The notes beneath the pieces were generated by a model. That model ran no database searches and was not told the DNA's origin. It saw nothing but the letters and a program-made list of their open reading frames with translations. DNA of 64,000 nt from Rutidosis leptorrhynchoides (taxonomy: Eukaryota > Streptophyta > Magnoliopsida > Asterales > Asteraceae). Shown here in pieces: positions 62,427 to 64,000 of the stretch. Numbering within the stretch: position 1 is the first letter of the stretch; every line of letters starts with the position of its first letter. The position numbers and the translations under genes were made by a program. Where the stretch lies: NCBI RefSeq assembly GCF_046630445.1, contig NC_092338.1:16282001-16346000 (forward strand), given 5' to 3'.

Positions 62427-62430
<4 letters not shown>
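61741..62430. mobile_element. long-TIR MITE with telomere-like core, inserted in (AT)n
   Basis: The left end (GG.ACAGGATCAATGGGGAAG, then TAACCA) and the inverted right end (AGTGGTAGGATCAAGAGGG, then AAGTAACCA) form long imperfect terminal inverted repeats. Further inverted pairing reaches toward the centre (AAATATGAACATTTAG.AGAGACACTT on both arms). It is flanked on both sides by AT dinucleotide runs, like the micron-type MITEs of rice. There is no coding frame. Confidence 0.75.
61994..62096. repeat. head-to-head telomere-like repeats
   Basis: Four to five TTTAGGG-like units (61,994-62,034) face three to four CCCTAAA units (62,066-62,090) around a short spacer. CCCTAA words continue in degenerate form to 62,190. 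They form the centre of the MITE palindrome. Confidence 0.88.

Positions 62431-62494
<64 letters not shown>
62431..62494. repeat. (AT)n microsatellite
   Basis: Pure AT run between the MITE and the copia LTR start. Confidence 0.96.
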
Positions 62495-62499
<5 letters not shown>

Positions 62500-62970
62500 G
62501 GAAAAATAGAAATAATAATCTGATGAGTCAAAAGTGTTTTGCAGATTTTAGAGTCTGAAGGTTTAGAGTCTGAAGTTGCAGACTCTGGAATTGCTGAAGT
62601 AAACGTTTGAAGATTTCTTGAAGCAAAAGCCATAGAATATTCTGGAGATATGCTTGTTATTTAAGAAGATTTGTTTTGAAGATTTGATTTTATCTCCAGA
62701 ATTTACTTCCTAGTTATTAGCAAATTTGGTTTGTTTTTAGTTTATCTTTTCCATATTTATAGCTAAGTAGTTTTGGAAACCAAATCTCCAGATTTGGTTT
62801 TTATCTGTATAAATAGGGACGTATGGTTCATTTGATAGATTTACTTTTTCACGATTAATATCATTTGTCTTCTATTCTATAATCGTGTTCTCTCATTCTC
62901 TGTATTATTAATTCTTATTTATTGTTTGAGTGAGAGTCTGGTGTTCATAGATCAAATACTGTGAACTAAT
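62495..62970 (+). mobile_element. copia 5' LTR (second copia element)
   Basis: Starts TGTTGGGAAAAATAG directly after the AT run. A TATA box (TATAAATA, 62,808-62,815) and a primer-binding site at 62,974 place the LTR. The exact 3' end is uncertain because the nearest CA end (62,947) is 26 bases before the primer-binding site, and the second LTR is outside the window. Confidence 0.7.
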
Positions 62971-62973
62971 AAC

Positions 62974-62985
62974 TGGTATCAGAGC
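62974..62985 (+). promoter_or_regulatory. primer-binding site of second copia element
   Basis: TGGTATCAGAGC; initiator tRNA-Met type. Confidence 0.82.
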
Positions 62986-63063
62986 GGGAAAGGTGTAAAT
63001 CCTATCTCGGTGATCTTTAAAACGATCCATATTTTTCTTATCAGTACTATTACTACTCCAGAT

Positions 63064-64000
63064 ATGGCTGTAATTGAAAGGGATGGTGGTTCTAGCAAGT
63101 TTAAGGAAGATCTGAAAGCTGTTGAGATGATGGATAAGGACTCTACTTGCAATAAAGCTTCTGCCTATAAGGTACAAAACTTTGTGAATTATCTTGATAA
63201 TGAAAAAGTGAGAATATTTCAGTACTTGTTGCTTGACTTTAAGTGGTGTTTAGAAGATATTGATAGGTTAAGAACACAAATTTTTGATCTTAAAAATGTC
63301 ATCAAAGACAAAGATGCTGAAATTAAAGAATTGCAAAAATGTGAGGCAGAACTTGACACTTATAAAATGGCATACACAGAAGAAACTAAAAGGTTAAATA
63401 CAGAATTAGAAAGATCAATGAAAAGGTCAAAACACTATGAAACAATTTGTAAATCTTGGTGTGTTTCTTCCAAAAAGAATTCTGATGCTATTGCCAAACA
63501 AATTCCAAATGATGTCAAAGCTATACTAGGTGAAAACTACATATTAGATAATAATGTGGAAGTTGATCCTATTGTATTCAAGCCTGACATTTTACCTAAC
63601 ACTTTTGTAAAATTTGATGGTGATAAAAAGATTTTAACTAATGCTTTTGTAAGATCATTAGATCATGTTGAACCCTCAGAGACTATAATACTTGAAAGCA
63701 GGAATCCACTAGAGTCTGAACTTTTGAAACCTTCAGACTCTAACAGTTTAGTCTCTCAAAGTGAAAGTGTATGTTCTGACCTAGAGTCTGACACCCAAGA
63801 GTCAAGTAGCAAAAGTGATTCTGACTCATCCTCTGATAGTGACACTTATCCAGATCCAAAAAGGTCAACTAAAAGAAGGTCAAAGTCAAAACAAGCTAAG
63901 ACTATTCAAAAACTCAAAAGGAAAATTTCAAAACTCAATGAAAAAACCAAGAGTCAAGAAAAACCTTCAGTTAAGAGAACATCTTGTTTTCCTAAGAAAA
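63064..64000 (+). CDS. copia gag-like protein, partial (runs off window)
   Basis: ATG at 63,064 (MAVIERDGGSSKF) opens a frame with no stop to the window end, 312 codons so far. From about residue 70 a coiled coil is likely (DIDRLRTQIFDLKNVIKDKD, then KELQKCEAEL). Later come a Ser/Asp/Glu-rich segment (ESDTQESSSKSDSDSSSDSD) and a Lys/Arg-rich end (STKRRSKSK). This resembles the coiled-coil, acidic-Ser and basic linker part of the gag in the copia element at 5801-4350. The usual N-terminal gag core (UBN2-type) before the coiled coil seems absent or very short. Zinc knuckle and pol, if present, lie to the right. Confidence 0.65.
   Translation, partial: MAVIERDGGSSKFKEDLKAVEMMDKDSTCNKASAYKVQNFVNYLDNEKVRIFQYLLLDFKWCLEDIDRLRTQIFDLKNVIKDKDAEIKELQKCEAELDTYKMAYTEETKRLNTELERSMKRSKHYETICKSWCVSSKKNSDAIAKQIPNDVKAILGENYILDNNVEVDPIVFKPDILPNTFVKFDGDKKILTNAFVRSLDHVEPSETIILESRNPLESELLKPSDSNSLVSQSESVCSDLESDTQESSSKSDSDSSSDSDTYPDPKRSTKRRSKSKQAKTIQKLKRKISKLNEKTKSQEKPSVKRTSCFPKK

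Overview
This is repeat-rich plant nuclear DNA. The one intact host gene I see encodes a light-dependent NADPH:protochlorophyllide oxidoreductase with an N-terminal plastid-targeting region, so the source is a photosynthetic plant. Intron structure and the Ty1/copia, Ty3/gypsy (Tekay-like), LINE, SINE, MITE and Helitron content fit a eudicot. Asteraceae is my guess from the style of the gypsy LTRs and proteins, and it is inference only.

Region 1 (1-29,553) is a nest of retrotransposons that can be resolved from target-site duplications (TSDs). A minus-strand Ty1/copia element is the base layer (internal 1739-6158; 5' LTR split between 6159-6326 and 29,249-29,553). A gypsy element that leaves the window on the left sits in its reverse-transcriptase gene (1-1738). 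A 4.4-kb solo LTR (6327-29,243, TSD gtaat) sits in its 5' LTR. A minus-strand gypsy-derived element (10,619-29,097, TSD catgc) sits in the solo LTR, and a plus-strand gypsy-derived element (18,177-27,326, TSD taatg) sits in the 5' LTR of that one. The two inner elements have lost almost all of pol. Both carry a leader ORF, a decayed piece of a host poly(A)-binding-protein gene, and a conserved 57-codon antisense ORF predicted to span the membrane twice.

Region 2 (29,554-40,260) holds SINEs, a duplicated Helitron terminus with a 133-bp minisatellite, and a WD40-repeat protein pseudogene (32,768-39,530). The pseudogene has an ORF1-only LINE in its intron space, several frameshifts and stops, an internal deletion and a missing exon.

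Region 3 (40,261-42,320) is the POR gene: three exons, a TATA box, an upstream G-box and a MITE next to the promoter.

Region 4 (42,470-64,000) begins with SINE-like pieces and a putative LTR remnant. A minus-strand Helitron follows (44,006-61,681), with two 3' termini and a possible captured B3-domain fragment. It is interrupted by a nearly complete Tekay-type gypsy element (44,388-56,379, TSD ttatt) whose single gag-pol frame carries six stop codons. A MITE with head-to-head telomere-like repeats lies between two (AT)n tracts (61,741-62,430). The window ends inside a second, plus-strand copia element whose gag-like frame is still open.

Only the POR gene looks like a working cellular gene. 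The rest is transposons, their relics and a dead gene. Coordinates of element ends rest on TSDs, LTR termini and primer-binding sites read by eye; the family calls were not checked by database search.
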